From positions 66,971-80,143 of the forward strand of contig NZ_DDOV01000011.1 of the NCBI RefSeq assembly GCF_002341865.1: a stretch of 13,173 nt of DNA, in the 5' to 3' direction. This document shows, piece after piece, positions 1-5,689 of the stretch. Each line of letters opens with the position of its first letter. Within the stretch, counting starts at the first letter, position 1. The translations under genes were made by a program, and so were the position numbers. The notes under the pieces were generated by a model that was given only the letters and a program-made list of their open reading frames with translations, ran no database searches and was not told the origin of the DNA. Source of the stretch: Clostridium sp. UBA2485 (lineage in GTDB: Bacteria > Bacillota > Clostridia > Clostridiales > Clostridiaceae).

Positions 1-236
1 ATAAATTATTTAATGATTTAAATTCTACTTATAAATATGTTTCTTTCTATGAAGATCAAAACGTAGTCAGTGCAAAAGCTTCCATTCCTTTCAACAATAA
101 TTTTGATGCTGAAATTGTATTTGAAACTTTATCTGTTATTTTCCAAGCAGTTGAAGCAGAATACGAAGGAATAATGGATACACTAAATTTAAAGCCTAAA
201 AAAAGTAAAATTATTGATTTAAAATCAATGCAATAG
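1..236 (+). CDS. 3' end of a YbjN-like protein (partial)
   Basis: An open frame enters from the left edge (first full codon at 3) and ends with TAG at 234-236, giving about 77 C-terminal residues. Codon use and amino-acid mix look coding. The visible pattern is a beta-strand pair (YKYVSFYED, then VVSAKASIPF) followed by a helix (FDAEIVFETLSVIFQAVEAEY). That order is typical of the C-terminal half of the YbjN/sensory-transduction-regulator fold, a small alpha/beta domain whose biochemical role is poorly defined. The start and N-terminal half lie outside the window, so the family assignment is tentative. A strong terminator follows 5 bases after the stop, so this gene ends its own transcript and is not co-transcribed with the downstream transporter. 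Confidence 0.6.
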   Translation, partial: KLFNDLNSTYKYVSFYEDQNVVSAKASIPFNNNFDAEIVFETLSVIFQAVEAEYEGIMDTLNLKPKKSKIIDLKSMQ

Positions 237-240
237 TTTT

Positions 241-273
241 AAAAGCCCATACCGAAATGGGCTTTTATTTTGT
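241..273 (+). terminator. intrinsic terminator after the YbjN-like gene
   Basis: A perfect 10-bp stem (241-250 pairs with 257-266, core AAAGCCCAT) with a 6-base loop is followed by a T-rich run (TTTTATTTTG). It starts 5 bases after the stop codon of the upstream gene. Confidence 0.9.
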
Positions 274-298
274 ATTACATAATATATAAAAATATAAT
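270..298 (+). promoter_or_regulatory. putative promoter of the AI-2E-family gene
   Basis: TTGTAT (270-275), a 17-base spacer and a consensus TATAAT (293-298) lie just after the terminator and about 38 bases before the start codon at 336. The -10 is perfect and the -35 weak (3 of 6). The local AT-richness makes chance matches likely. Confidence 0.45.
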
Positions 299-335
299 AA
301 AATACTAAATATATTAAATATTATTGGAGGATAAT

Positions 336-1424
336 ATGTTAAAAGAAAACAAAACAATTTTATATCTTATCATAATAAACTTAGCCCTACTAATGATTTT
401 CTTATTGACTAAAGTAGACTTTATTTTTACACCTTTAGTTAGTTTAAAAGATGCTGTATTAATACCAGCTATTTTAGCTATATTTTTATATTATATATTA
501 AGACCTATAAATAGGTTTCTGAAATCTAAAAATATTTCTAATGGATTAGCAACAACAATAACTATAATATCTATATTAATATTGTTGATAGGCATATCCA
601 CTTATGCTAGTTCTACCATAGCAAAAGAAAGCTCAAGCTTAGTTACAAATCTTACTGTAAGTATTCAAAACTTATCAGAAAAATATAATTATTTATATCC
701 GAAACTCAATGAATTATTAAAAATTGATGATATTCTGAAGAAAACCGCATCTTTTATAACTAGTTCATTTTTAGATATAAGTATAGGGGTTGCAGGCGTA
801 GTAGGTTCTGTAAGTAATTTTTTTGCTCAATTAATACTTATTCCTATTATTATGTTCTATATATTAAAAGATGAGTACAAAATTTATAATTCCTTTGTTA
901 AAATATTACCTGTAAAGATTAAAAGCTTTATAATAAAAATCGCTAAAGAAATAGATACAGTACTTAAACAATATATAACAGCTCAGATGATGGTTGCCTG
1001 TATAATAGGTATATTGATGTTTATAGGATATTTGATAATAAGAATGCCTAATGCTTTTGTATTAGCTTTCTTCGCCTTTATAACTTCATTTATTCCATTC
1101 TTAGGCCCTATATTAGGAATATTTCCTGCTTTAATAATAGCTCTAGGAATGGGTTTTCCAATGGCTGTTAAAATAGGTATATTAGCAGTAATTGTTCAAC
1201 AACTTGAAGGCAATATAATAACTCCTAATATAACAGGCAATCAGCTTCATATGTATCCACTTACAACAATTATAGTAATTACCGCAAGTGTATACTTAGG
1301 TGGATTTTTTGCAGCCTTTGTAGCAGTACCAATATATAACATTATTAAAATATTAGTTAAAAATATTTATCAATACTATATTCGATCTAAACAAAGATCT
1401 AAAGACATAGAAATATCAAATTAA
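336..1424 (+). CDS. AI-2E/PerM-family membrane transporter
   Basis: Predicted 362-residue polytopic membrane protein of the AI-2E transporter family (PF01594, formerly UPF0118; relatives are YdgG/TqsA, PerM, YtvI). Members export small solutes; some have been linked to autoinducer-2 export and some to Na+/H+ antiport, so the substrate here is unknown. Visible family marks are paired N-terminal membrane segments (about 8-25 and 38-57), a third at about 72-92, an amphipathic extracytoplasmic region (95-155), the IPIIMFYILKD segment (169-179), FIPFLGPILGIFPA (252-265), QQLEGNIITPNI (288-299) and GGFFAAFVAVP (322-332). Length is normal. The ATG at 336 is chosen because GGAGG (326-330) sits 5 bases upstream; an in-frame ATT at 324 lies before that site and is not used. 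The gene stands alone between two terminators. Confidence 0.92.
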   Translation: MLKENKTILYLIIINLALLMIFLLTKVDFIFTPLVSLKDAVLIPAILAIFLYYILRPINRFLKSKNISNGLATTITIISILILLIGISTYASSTIAKESSSLVTNLTVSIQNLSEKYNYLYPKLNELLKIDDILKKTASFITSSFLDISIGVAGVVGSVSNFFAQLILIPIIMFYILKDEYKIYNSFVKILPVKIKSFIIKIAKEIDTVLKQYITAQMMVACIIGILMFIGYLIIRMPNAFVLAFFAFITSFIPFLGPILGIFPALIIALGMGFPMAVKIGILAVIVQQLEGNIITPNITGNQLHMYPLTTIIVITASVYLGGFFAAFVAVPIYNIIKILVKNIYQYYIRSKQRSKDIEISN

Positions 1425-1458
1425 ACCAAAATATTTTATAATTAGAATTTATTAAATA

Positions 1459-1490
1459 AAAAGATGTGACAATGTCGCATCTTTTATTTA
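1459..1490. terminator. bidirectional terminator between convergent genes
   Basis: A 12-bp stem (1459-1470 with 1474-1485, one G-T pair) and a 3-base loop, flanked by A-rich sequence on the left and T-rich sequence on the right. It therefore works for the plus-strand transporter gene ending at 1424 and for the minus-strand lipoprotein gene ending at 1509. Confidence 0.85.
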
Positions 1491-1508
1491 TATACATATA
1501 TTTACTTA

Positions 1509-2645
1509 TTAGCTTGCACATTTTTCACAAGGATTGTTTTTTCCTTGATTTTTAGCATCTTTTAAACTACCCTCTAATATATTTTTACTATTTGATAAAG
1601 TGCTACAATCCTTCTTGTAGTGATATGCCTTTCCTTTAGGTGTAAAGTATACTATTTTACTAGAATTATTACTTTTATTAATAGTATTCTTATCACCTTC
1701 ATTTTTTGTTTGGATATTATTTTCTTCTTTATTTTTTCTTACTCCCTCTTTATAGCTAGCTACTGATTTATTAAAGGTTATTTTCTTTCCATCACTAGTA
1801 GCTACAATTGTACCTTGCTCATCTGTTCTATAAAGTTTTATATTTCTTTCTTTCATCTTTTTTACAGTTTCAATATGGGGATGTCCATAATCATTATTCT
1901 TCTCACAAGTTATTACTCCATATTTAGGATTGACTGCATCTAAAAATTTATCTGAGGAAGAAGTTCTCGATCCGTGATGCCCTAATTTTAAAACATCTGC
2001 GGTTAAGTCACTTTTCTTATTTAAAATATCCTGCTCTGAAGGACCTTCTGCATCTCCTGTAAATAAAAATGTGTTATTTCCGTATTTCATCTTTAAAACT
2101 ATTGAACTATCATTAGCATCTTCATAATCTTTTATAGGTGCTAATATGGTAAAAGTAGCTTCTCCTAGTTTAAAGCTATCTCCCACTTTAGGAGCTGTAA
2201 ATTTTAATGACTTTTTACTAGCAGCTGTTACTACATCTCTATAAGTCTTTGTAGTAGAAGTTTTTTTAGGCATAAAAATCTTTCCTATTTCAAAGCCGTA
2301 AATAACATCATCCATAGCACCTATATGATCTTCATGAGGATGTGTACCTACTAAATAATCTATTTTAGTTATATTTCTTTTTCCTAGATAATCCTTAATA
2401 ATCTTTCCATCATCATTATTACCAGCATCAATAAGCATTGTAGAGTTACCCTGTTCTATTAAAATGCTATCTGCTTGCCCTACATCAATAAAGTGCACTG
2501 TAAGTTTCCCCGTAGAATCTGCAACTACATCTTCCTCATTTCCTTCTTCTAAAGATATTTCTGCACATCCAATTAAAAATATAGAAGTCATTATTAAAAT
2601 TATAAATATAAATAAGTTTTTAATTTTAAAAATTCCTTTCTTCAT
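1509..2645 (-). CDS. ComEC-like metallo-beta-lactamase-fold lipoprotein
   Basis: Predicted 378-residue exported lipoprotein with a ComEC/Rec2-type metallo-beta-lactamase domain. In ComEC such domains are linked to nuclease activity during DNA uptake; the stand-alone secreted forms are mostly uncharacterised. The signal peptide ends in lipobox LIGC with Cys27. The hydrolase core has FIDVGQADSILI (52-63), the metal site HPHEDH (102-107), GDAE (197-200), HHGS (223-226) and GHPH (254-257), so all expected metal-site motifs are present. A Ser/Asn/Lys-rich linker leads to a C-terminal domain (about 330-378) with His342, Cys347, Cys373 and Cys376, a small putative zinc-binding tail seen on many Firmicute surface proteins. 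The ATG has AGGAGGG (2652-2658) 6 bases upstream. It is the second gene after the EamA transporter (27-base gap), so probably co-transcribed. Confidence 0.9.
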   Translation of the reverse strand: MKKGIFKIKNLFIFIILIMTSIFLIGCAEISLEEGNEEDVVADSTGKLTVHFIDVGQADSILIEQGNSTMLIDAGNNDDGKIIKDYLGKRNITKIDYLVGTHPHEDHIGAMDDVIYGFEIGKIFMPKKTSTTKTYRDVVTAASKKSLKFTAPKVGDSFKLGEATFTILAPIKDYEDANDSSIVLKMKYGNNTFLFTGDAEGPSEQDILNKKSDLTADVLKLGHHGSRTSSSDKFLDAVNPKYGVITCEKNNDYGHPHIETVKKMKERNIKLYRTDEQGTIVATSDGKKITFNKSVASYKEGVRKNKEENNIQTKNEGDKNTINKSNNSSKIVYFTPKGKAYHYKKDCSTLSNSKNILEGSLKDAKNQGKNNPCEKCAS

Positions 2646-2672
2646 TTGTATCCCTCCTAATTTCCTTAGTTT

Positions 2673-3539
2673 TTATGAACTTAATTTTTCAACTTTTCTT
2701 TTATTATACATGAACATTAAAAATCCAGCTAAAATTATAACTACATATCCTAATATACTTAATAAATCTGGAATTTCTCCTAGTAAGAACATTCCTAATA
2801 AAGCTGTAAAAATTATATTTGCATAGTCATATATAGATATTTCACTAGCTGGTGCATATTTATATGATACTGTTAATGAAAATTGTGCTATAGAAGCAAA
2901 AACTCCTGCTCCTAGTAATGTTAATAATTGATTTAAAGTTAAAGGTTTATATACCATTATCATCAAAGGAAGATTAAATAATATAGACACAAAAGAAAAA
3001 TAGAAAACTATAGTATAATATTTTTCTTTATCTCTTAAAAATCTTACAAATGTATATGCACCTCCCGCAAAAGCTGCAGAAGCAACACCTATTAATGCAG
3101 GCATTATATTCATGTTAAAGGATGGCTTAATTATTAATAAGCTTCCTAAAAAAGCTGTAATTATTGCAGCTAATTGAACCTTAGTTATCCTTTCTTTTAA
3201 AAATAAAGCAGAAAAAACTATAACAAAAAAGGGACTTAACTTATTTAACATAGAAGAGTCTGATAATACCATGTTATCTATACAATAAAAATATAATATT
3301 ACCCCTAATGTTCCTAATATAGATCTACCTAATAGATATTTCTGATTTTCCTTTTTTCCAAAGAAACTTTCCTTGTTCTTTATAATAAGTACTAAAGCAA
3401 CAACGCAACTAACTATGTTTCTAAAAAAGCTTTTTTCAACGGAAGGTACGTCCCCTGCAATTTTAACTAAAAGGCTCATTATAGCAAAGCAAAAAGATGC
3501 TAAAAGCATATATGATATTCCCTTTGTTTTATTGTCCAT
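2673..3539 (-). CDS. EamA-family (DMT superfamily) transporter
   Basis: Predicted 288-residue permease with two EamA repeats, roughly 7-138 and 146-280, about ten membrane helices in all. The first repeat ends with the characteristic SPFFVIVFSALFLKERIT...GSLLIIKP pattern and the second with a matching FTALLGMFLLGEIP...GYVVIILAG pattern. DMT-superfamily carriers move metabolites such as amino acids, nucleobases or drugs; nothing in the sequence reveals the substrate. Length is typical. The ATG at 3539 has a modest AAAGGATG ribosome site (about 3548-3555) roughly 8 bases upstream. It leads a two-gene unit with the metallo-hydrolase lipoprotein. I see no convincing promoter in the 188-base gap upstream, although that AT-rich stretch contains several TATAAT-like words. 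Confidence 0.9.
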   Translation of the reverse strand: MDNKTKGISYMLLASFCFAIMSLLVKIAGDVPSVEKSFFRNIVSCVVALVLIIKNKESFFGKKENQKYLLGRSILGTLGVILYFYCIDNMVLSDSSMLNKLSPFFVIVFSALFLKERITKVQLAAIITAFLGSLLIIKPSFNMNIMPALIGVASAAFAGGAYTFVRFLRDKEKYYTIVFYFSFVSILFNLPLMIMVYKPLTLNQLLTLLGAGVFASIAQFSLTVSYKYAPASEISIYDYANIIFTALLGMFLLGEIPDLLSILGYVVIILAGFLMFMYNKRKVEKLSS

Positions 3540-3682
3540 AACTTCACATCCTTTCTTTTGTACTATATTAATTTTATCTTACAACGACTTTTTTTAATAG
3601 TGTTAATAATTTATTCTAAATTTTTAAACATTTAAGTAACAATTCAATTTTTTAATACAGATATTTAATATTAGACATTTTT

Positions 3683-3720
3683 AAAAAGAAAAAACTTACA
3701 AGCATAAGCTGTAAGTTTTT
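3683..3720 (-). terminator. terminator of the unknown two-gene operon
   Basis: An 11-bp stem (3690-3700 with 3710-3720), extended by two G-C pairs beyond a bulged A. On the minus strand it is followed by a T-rich run (positions 3690 down to 3683). It lies 8 bases beyond the stop of the 117-residue gene. Confidence 0.8.
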
Positions 3721-3727
3721 ATGATTA

Positions 3728-4081
3728 TTATTTTACTGTTATTCTTCCTTTACTTTGTCTTATTATACCACCTACTGTAGGAATCAATTTACTTTCTATA
3801 TATTTTAACTTATGTTCATCATCTTCTATATCAATATTTTGTATAGCAAAAGCTAAGGCTTTAAAAATAGAATTAATTTGATAAGGGGTAAAATTGAAAC
3901 TCTCTATAGCTCCATTAGCACTATTAGAAATCTTTTCACAGATTTCACATAAAAACATTATATAAAATTGTTTATCACCCTTGCTCTTAGCATATTCAAT
4001 TTGTGCCTCAATATTATAAGGATACCTCTCTTCAATCTCATATTTATAAATAGTATATTGTCCGTAACGAGTATCTTCCAT
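3728..4081 (-). CDS. hypothetical protein, 117 aa
   Basis: I do not recognise this family. The 117-residue product is soluble and has no signal peptide. It has a Tyr/Glu-rich start (YGQYTIYKYEIEERYPYNIE), a CEIC pair (Cys45, Cys48), a probable helical segment around 66-84, an acidic stretch (84-90) and a basic C-terminus (RQSKGRITVK). The two cysteines alone do not make a convincing metal site. The start is firm: a strong GGGAGGGG site (about 4087-4095) precedes the ATG. It sits 20 bases after the stop of a small membrane protein and shares its terminator, so the two are an operon; a cytosolic protein paired with a small membrane anchor is a reasonable inference, nothing more. Confidence 0.8.
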   Translation of the reverse strand: MEDTRYGQYTIYKYEIEERYPYNIEAQIEYAKSKGDKQFYIMFLCEICEKISNSANGAIESFNFTPYQINSIFKALAFAIQNIDIEDDEHKLKYIESKLIPTVGGIIRQSKGRITVK

Positions 4082-4101
4082 ATAACCCCTCCCGAATATA
4101 T

Positions 4102-4287
4102 TTATAAATAACCTCCAAAAGTTCTATATATGATGTATAAAAAATATAATGTTCCTATACCTAACATAGCCCACATTATAGGCTTACAATTTATTTTTTT
4201 CTTTTCATTTCTACATTCTTCTAAATCTATCTGGTCTAAAGAATCCTCTATATCTATCAAAGTTTTTGAATTTTGCTGTTCTCTCAT
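4102..4287 (-). CDS. small single-pass membrane protein, 61 aa
   Basis: The 61-residue product has an acidic, hydrophilic N-terminal half (DIEDSLDQIDLEECRNEKKK) and one hydrophobic helix (about 36-54) followed by Arg55, consistent with a tail-anchored or single-pass inner-membrane peptide. I do not recognise the family. Coding status is supported by a full AAAGGAGG site (4296-4303) 8 bases before the ATG and by operon spacing of 20 bases to the next gene. A probable repeat element lies directly upstream, so its promoter is either inside that element or farther away in the small-gene cluster. Confidence 0.75.
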   Translation of the reverse strand: MREQQNSKTLIDIEDSLDQIDLEECRNEKKKINCKPIMWAMLGIGTLYFLYIIYRTFGGYL

Positions 4288-4310
4288 TAATAAATCCTCC
4301 TTTATTATGA

Positions 4311-4411
4311 ACTTATGAGGATTTCTTTATAAGTAGAACTATTGAATTTACAATGCACAGTTCGCAATTCACAATTATGGATATTTCTCAGCAAAAGCTG
4401 AGAAATTTAAA
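4311..4411. repeat. probable intergenic repeat element with hairpins
   Basis: About 100 non-coding bases contain three structured parts: a short inverted repeat (ACTTAT at 4311-4316 with ATAAGT at 4329-4334), a run of imperfect 7-base units at about 4352-4379 (AATGCAC, AGTTCGC, AATTCAC, AATTATG), and a perfect 10-bp hairpin with an AAAA loop (4383-4392 with 4397-4406, core TTTCTCAGC). Such phrases recur between genes in several Clostridium genomes as I remember them; multiplicity in this genome cannot be seen from one window. It has no coding capacity. Confidence 0.5.
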
Positions 4412-4417
4412 ATATAT

Positions 4418-4470
4418 AAGTATAAGATAAGATATATATCTCTTATCTTATACTTGACTATTTTTTATCT
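4418..4470 (-). terminator. 15-bp perfect hairpin, probable terminator of the small-gene cluster
   Basis: A perfect 15-bp stem (4418-4432 with 4441-4455) and an 8-base loop lie 19 bases beyond the stop of the 57-residue gene. Both flanks are AT-rich, but neither strand has a clean T-run, so terminator function is less certain than for the other hairpins. It could instead belong to the adjacent repeat element. Confidence 0.5.
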
Positions 4471-4474
4471 TATT

Positions 4475-4648
4475 TTATTTTTCGTTTTCTCTTATTTTAA
4501 TTAATGTCTTTAGTTCTTCTAAATCCTCTAATGTTGCCTTATTTCTTATAAAGCTTCTTGCACTAGAGCGACTTTTTAAATAACTAGCATATTCTCTGTT
4601 TTTCTTTTCCCAATTTTGATTTGCTAAAGTTTGCCTCGTCTTTTCCAT
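4475..4648 (-). CDS. 57-aa phage-type helical protein
   Basis: A short gene of 57 residues with no cysteine and no signal peptide. The sequence runs EKTRQTLANQNWEKKNREY, then SRSSARSFIRNKAT, then EDLEELKTLIKIREN: a charged helix, a conserved-looking Ser/Arg/Phe-Ile-Arg core and an acidic-to-basic helix. I recognise this pattern from small unannotated proteins carried by prophages and plasmids of Firmicutes; their function is unknown. AAAGGTG (4657-4663) sits about 8 bases before the ATG and overlaps the TGA of the preceding gene (4656-4658), which suggests translational coupling with it. A long hairpin follows the stop. Confidence 0.7.
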   Translation of the reverse strand: MEKTRQTLANQNWEKKNREYASYLKSRSSARSFIRNKATLEDLEELKTLIKIRENEK

Positions 4649-4655
4649 TATTAAA

Positions 4656-4817
4656 TCACCTTTTAAACCATTTAGTAAATATCTTAATTGTAGCTAATAA
4701 CATTATAGGTATCCCAATTAAATCTAATAACCCTGCTCTACTAAAGCATGTTCTTCCTAACCATGTTATTGTAAAAAAAATTACTACTAATTCAGTAACT
4801 TCTATTTTTCTTTCCAT
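4656..4817 (-). CDS. 53-aa small membrane peptide
   Basis: A 53-residue hydrophobic peptide with two membrane-seeking stretches (about 8-20 and 29-48), separated by GRTCFSRAG and ended by a basic tail (KIFTKWFKR). Size and charge layout are those of a small holin-like or toxin-like peptide, but I cannot assign a family. Its TGA is embedded in the ribosome binding site of the next gene, an overlap that supports it being real. Against this, no Shine-Dalgarno is visible before the ATG at 4817, and the preceding in-frame codon is a stop, so no longer start exists. The -35 of the predicted antisense promoter overlaps its first codons. Confidence 0.55.
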   Translation of the reverse strand: MERKIEVTELVVIFFTITWLGRTCFSRAGLLDLIGIPIMLLATIKIFTKWFKR

Positions 4818-4839
4818 TCAATTTTAGGTGTGCTATAAT
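4811..4839 (+). promoter_or_regulatory. promoter of the predicted antisense RNA
   Basis: TTTCCA (4811-4816), a 17-base spacer and a perfect extended -10, TGC-TATAAT (4831-4839). No plus-strand gene follows. A terminator begins 45 bases downstream, so the product would be a short non-coding RNA starting near 4846. Confidence 0.6.
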
Positions 4840-4845
4840 TTATTC

Positions 4846-4924
4846 TATAGGAAGGAGTTCTATCTCCTTTCCTCAAGTTATTTAGAACGCTTCTTTTTGG
4901 ACTTAGGGGCGTTCTTTTTATTTT
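4846..4924 (+). ncRNA. predicted antisense RNA, candidate type I antitoxin
   Basis: Inferred from a promoter with an extended TATAAT at 4831-4839 and an intrinsic terminator at 4884-4924, giving an RNA of about 75-80 nt. It would fold into two hairpins: an imperfect one of about 9 bp (4849-4857 with 4864-4873) and the terminator stem. Its 3' half (4878-4924) is exactly complementary to the last 15-16 codons and the stop of the 44-residue peptide gene on the other strand, so the two transcripts converge and overlap tail to tail, as in txpA/RatA and bsrG/SR4 of Bacillus. The first hairpin also contains CTCCTT, which could pair with the AAGGAG of the peptide gene's ribosome site. No transcript is observed; this is a structural prediction. 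Confidence 0.5.
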
Positions 4925-5012
4925 GTTGATTTAGACTTTTTATCGTTAGTATTGCAATCACTATTCCTAACAATTTTAACACTAAATCTAATAGATCAAT
5001 TAGCACAGCCAC
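4878..5012 (-). CDS. 44-aa hydrophobic/Lys-rich peptide, candidate type I toxin
   Basis: Starts with GTG at 5012 and ends with TAA at 4878-4880. Residues 2-24 form one hydrophobic helix (VLIDLLDLVLKLLGIVIAIL), and residues 25-44 are strongly basic, rich in Lys with Arg42, and Asn/Gln. This layout matches Fst/TxpA/BsrG and Hol_Tox-type toxins, which insert in the membrane, although no family motif is certain. The Shine-Dalgarno (5015-5026) matches the 16S 3' end over about 12 bases with a 7-base spacer, which is exceptional. A promoter and a palindrome lie just upstream. A convergent RNA is predicted over its 3' end. An alternative is a small prophage holin; the antisense arrangement favours a toxin. 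Confidence 0.7.
   Translation of the reverse strand: MAVLIDLLDLVLKLLGIVIAILTIKSLNQQNKKNAPKSKKKRSK
4884..4924 (+). terminator. intrinsic terminator of the antisense RNA, inside the peptide gene
   Basis: A 7-bp GC-containing stem (4884-4890 AGAACGC with 4909-4915 GCGTTCT) can be extended inward by G-T, G-T, C-G and T-A pairs and is followed by TTTTATTTTG on the plus strand. It lies inside the minus-strand peptide gene, so it has no role for that gene's own strand and implies a plus-strand transcript. Confidence 0.6.
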
Positions 5013-5032
5013 GGGATCACCTCCTTAATTAT

Positions 5033-5061
5033 ATTATACTACGTGTAGTAAACAGCTACAA
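5033..5061 (-). promoter_or_regulatory. promoter of the 44-aa peptide gene with a palindromic operator
   Basis: On the minus strand TTGTAG (5061-5056), a 17-base spacer and a perfect TATAAT (5038-5033). The spacer carries the inverted repeat TACTAC-AC-GTAGTA (5037-5050), which overlaps the -10 and would be a natural repressor site. The predicted start of transcription falls at about 5026, leaving a leader of only some 14 bases made almost entirely of the ribosome site. Confidence 0.6.
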
Positions 5062-5250
5062 GAATTTTTAGTAATTTTTATAAAATATTGGTAATTAATA
5101 TATCCTATTCCCAAATATAGCTTGTCATACTTTTATTTAAAAATAAAAACTAAATAATTATTCATATATATTTTTTTTGCTACATACTTTCCAATCTTAA
5201 AGACTATATATTTCTAATGCAATTTAAACATTATATAAAAGAAATATTAA

Positions 5251-5285
5251 AATTAAAAAGAGCTCTCAATGAACTCTTTTTAATT
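5251..5285 (-). terminator. terminator of the orphan membrane protein gene
   Basis: A perfect 12-bp stem (5251-5262 with 5274-5285) with an 11-base loop overlaps the TAA stop at 5280-5282. The minus-strand exit is T-rich. The upstream gap of about 190 bases (5062-5250) shows only AT-rich sequence without a recognisable element. Confidence 0.75.
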
Positions 5286-5618
5286 AGATTTCCAAAATAT
5301 TAAGTATATATTTTTAATATTTCTTATTAATATCATTAAGATATGAACTAATAGTATTTGATTTATTATTAATTGAATGTATATCGAAATATTTGAACTA
5401 ACAATTATAATAAATTTTTCTATAAATAAAATAATTAATAATATTATCTCCGCAAATATTGAATAAGTTAAATCTATAATTAATATCTGAAATAAATATA
5501 CAGGATTATTGTTAAATTCATAATCTAAAGAAGTTCTAGATTTTAATTCTTCAATATTTTTACTACTACTAACTAATAAACTGAAATATGCCATACTGAA
5601 GCTAATAAAAAGGGCCAT
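5280..5618 (-). CDS. orphan membrane protein, 112 aa
   Basis: A 112-residue hydrophobic product with about three membrane segments (roughly 2-17, 42-73 and 77-99) and a short polar stretch (19-40). I do not recognise a family. A terminator overlapping the stop supports expression, but the start is poor: no Shine-Dalgarno precedes the ATG at 5618, and an in-frame stop lies about ten codons upstream, so the frame cannot extend far. It may be a 5'-truncated remnant of a longer membrane protein, for example an ABC-type permease, or a lightly translated gene. Its 5' end abuts the promoter of the divergent Nudix gene. Confidence 0.5.
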   Translation of the reverse strand: MALFISFSMAYFSLLVSSSKNIEELKSRTSLDYEFNNNPVYLFQILIIDLTYSIFAEIILLIILFIEKFIIIVSSNISIYIQLIINQILLVHILMILIRNIKNIYLIFWKSN

Positions 5619-5626
5619 TACACTAA

Positions 5627-5655
5627 TTAAAGTATTTATGTTATCATTTTATAAT
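5627..5655 (+). promoter_or_regulatory. putative promoter of the Nudix gene
   Basis: TTAAAG (5627-5632), a 17-base spacer and a perfect TATAAT (5650-5655), 35 bases before the ATG at 5690. The -35 is weak (3 of 6). Confidence 0.45.
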
Positions 5656-5689
5656 GTAATTGTGTGATAAGGAATAAAGGTGAAAATTT

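Noticed and set aside
2464..2826. Plus-strand open frame of 120 codons
   Set aside because: It is antisense to the metallo-hydrolase and EamA genes, has no ribosome site, and reads as low-complexity sequence typical of the complement of a real gene.
4304..4332. TTATAA-N17-CATAAT promoter-like pair on the minus strand before the 61-residue gene
   Set aside because: The -10 touches the ribosome binding site, so transcription would start within or after it.
4621..4827. Plus-strand open frame of 68 codons across the small-gene cluster
   Set aside because: No ribosome site; it mirrors the two minus-strand small genes, which have overlapping stop/ribosome-site signals and better protein composition.
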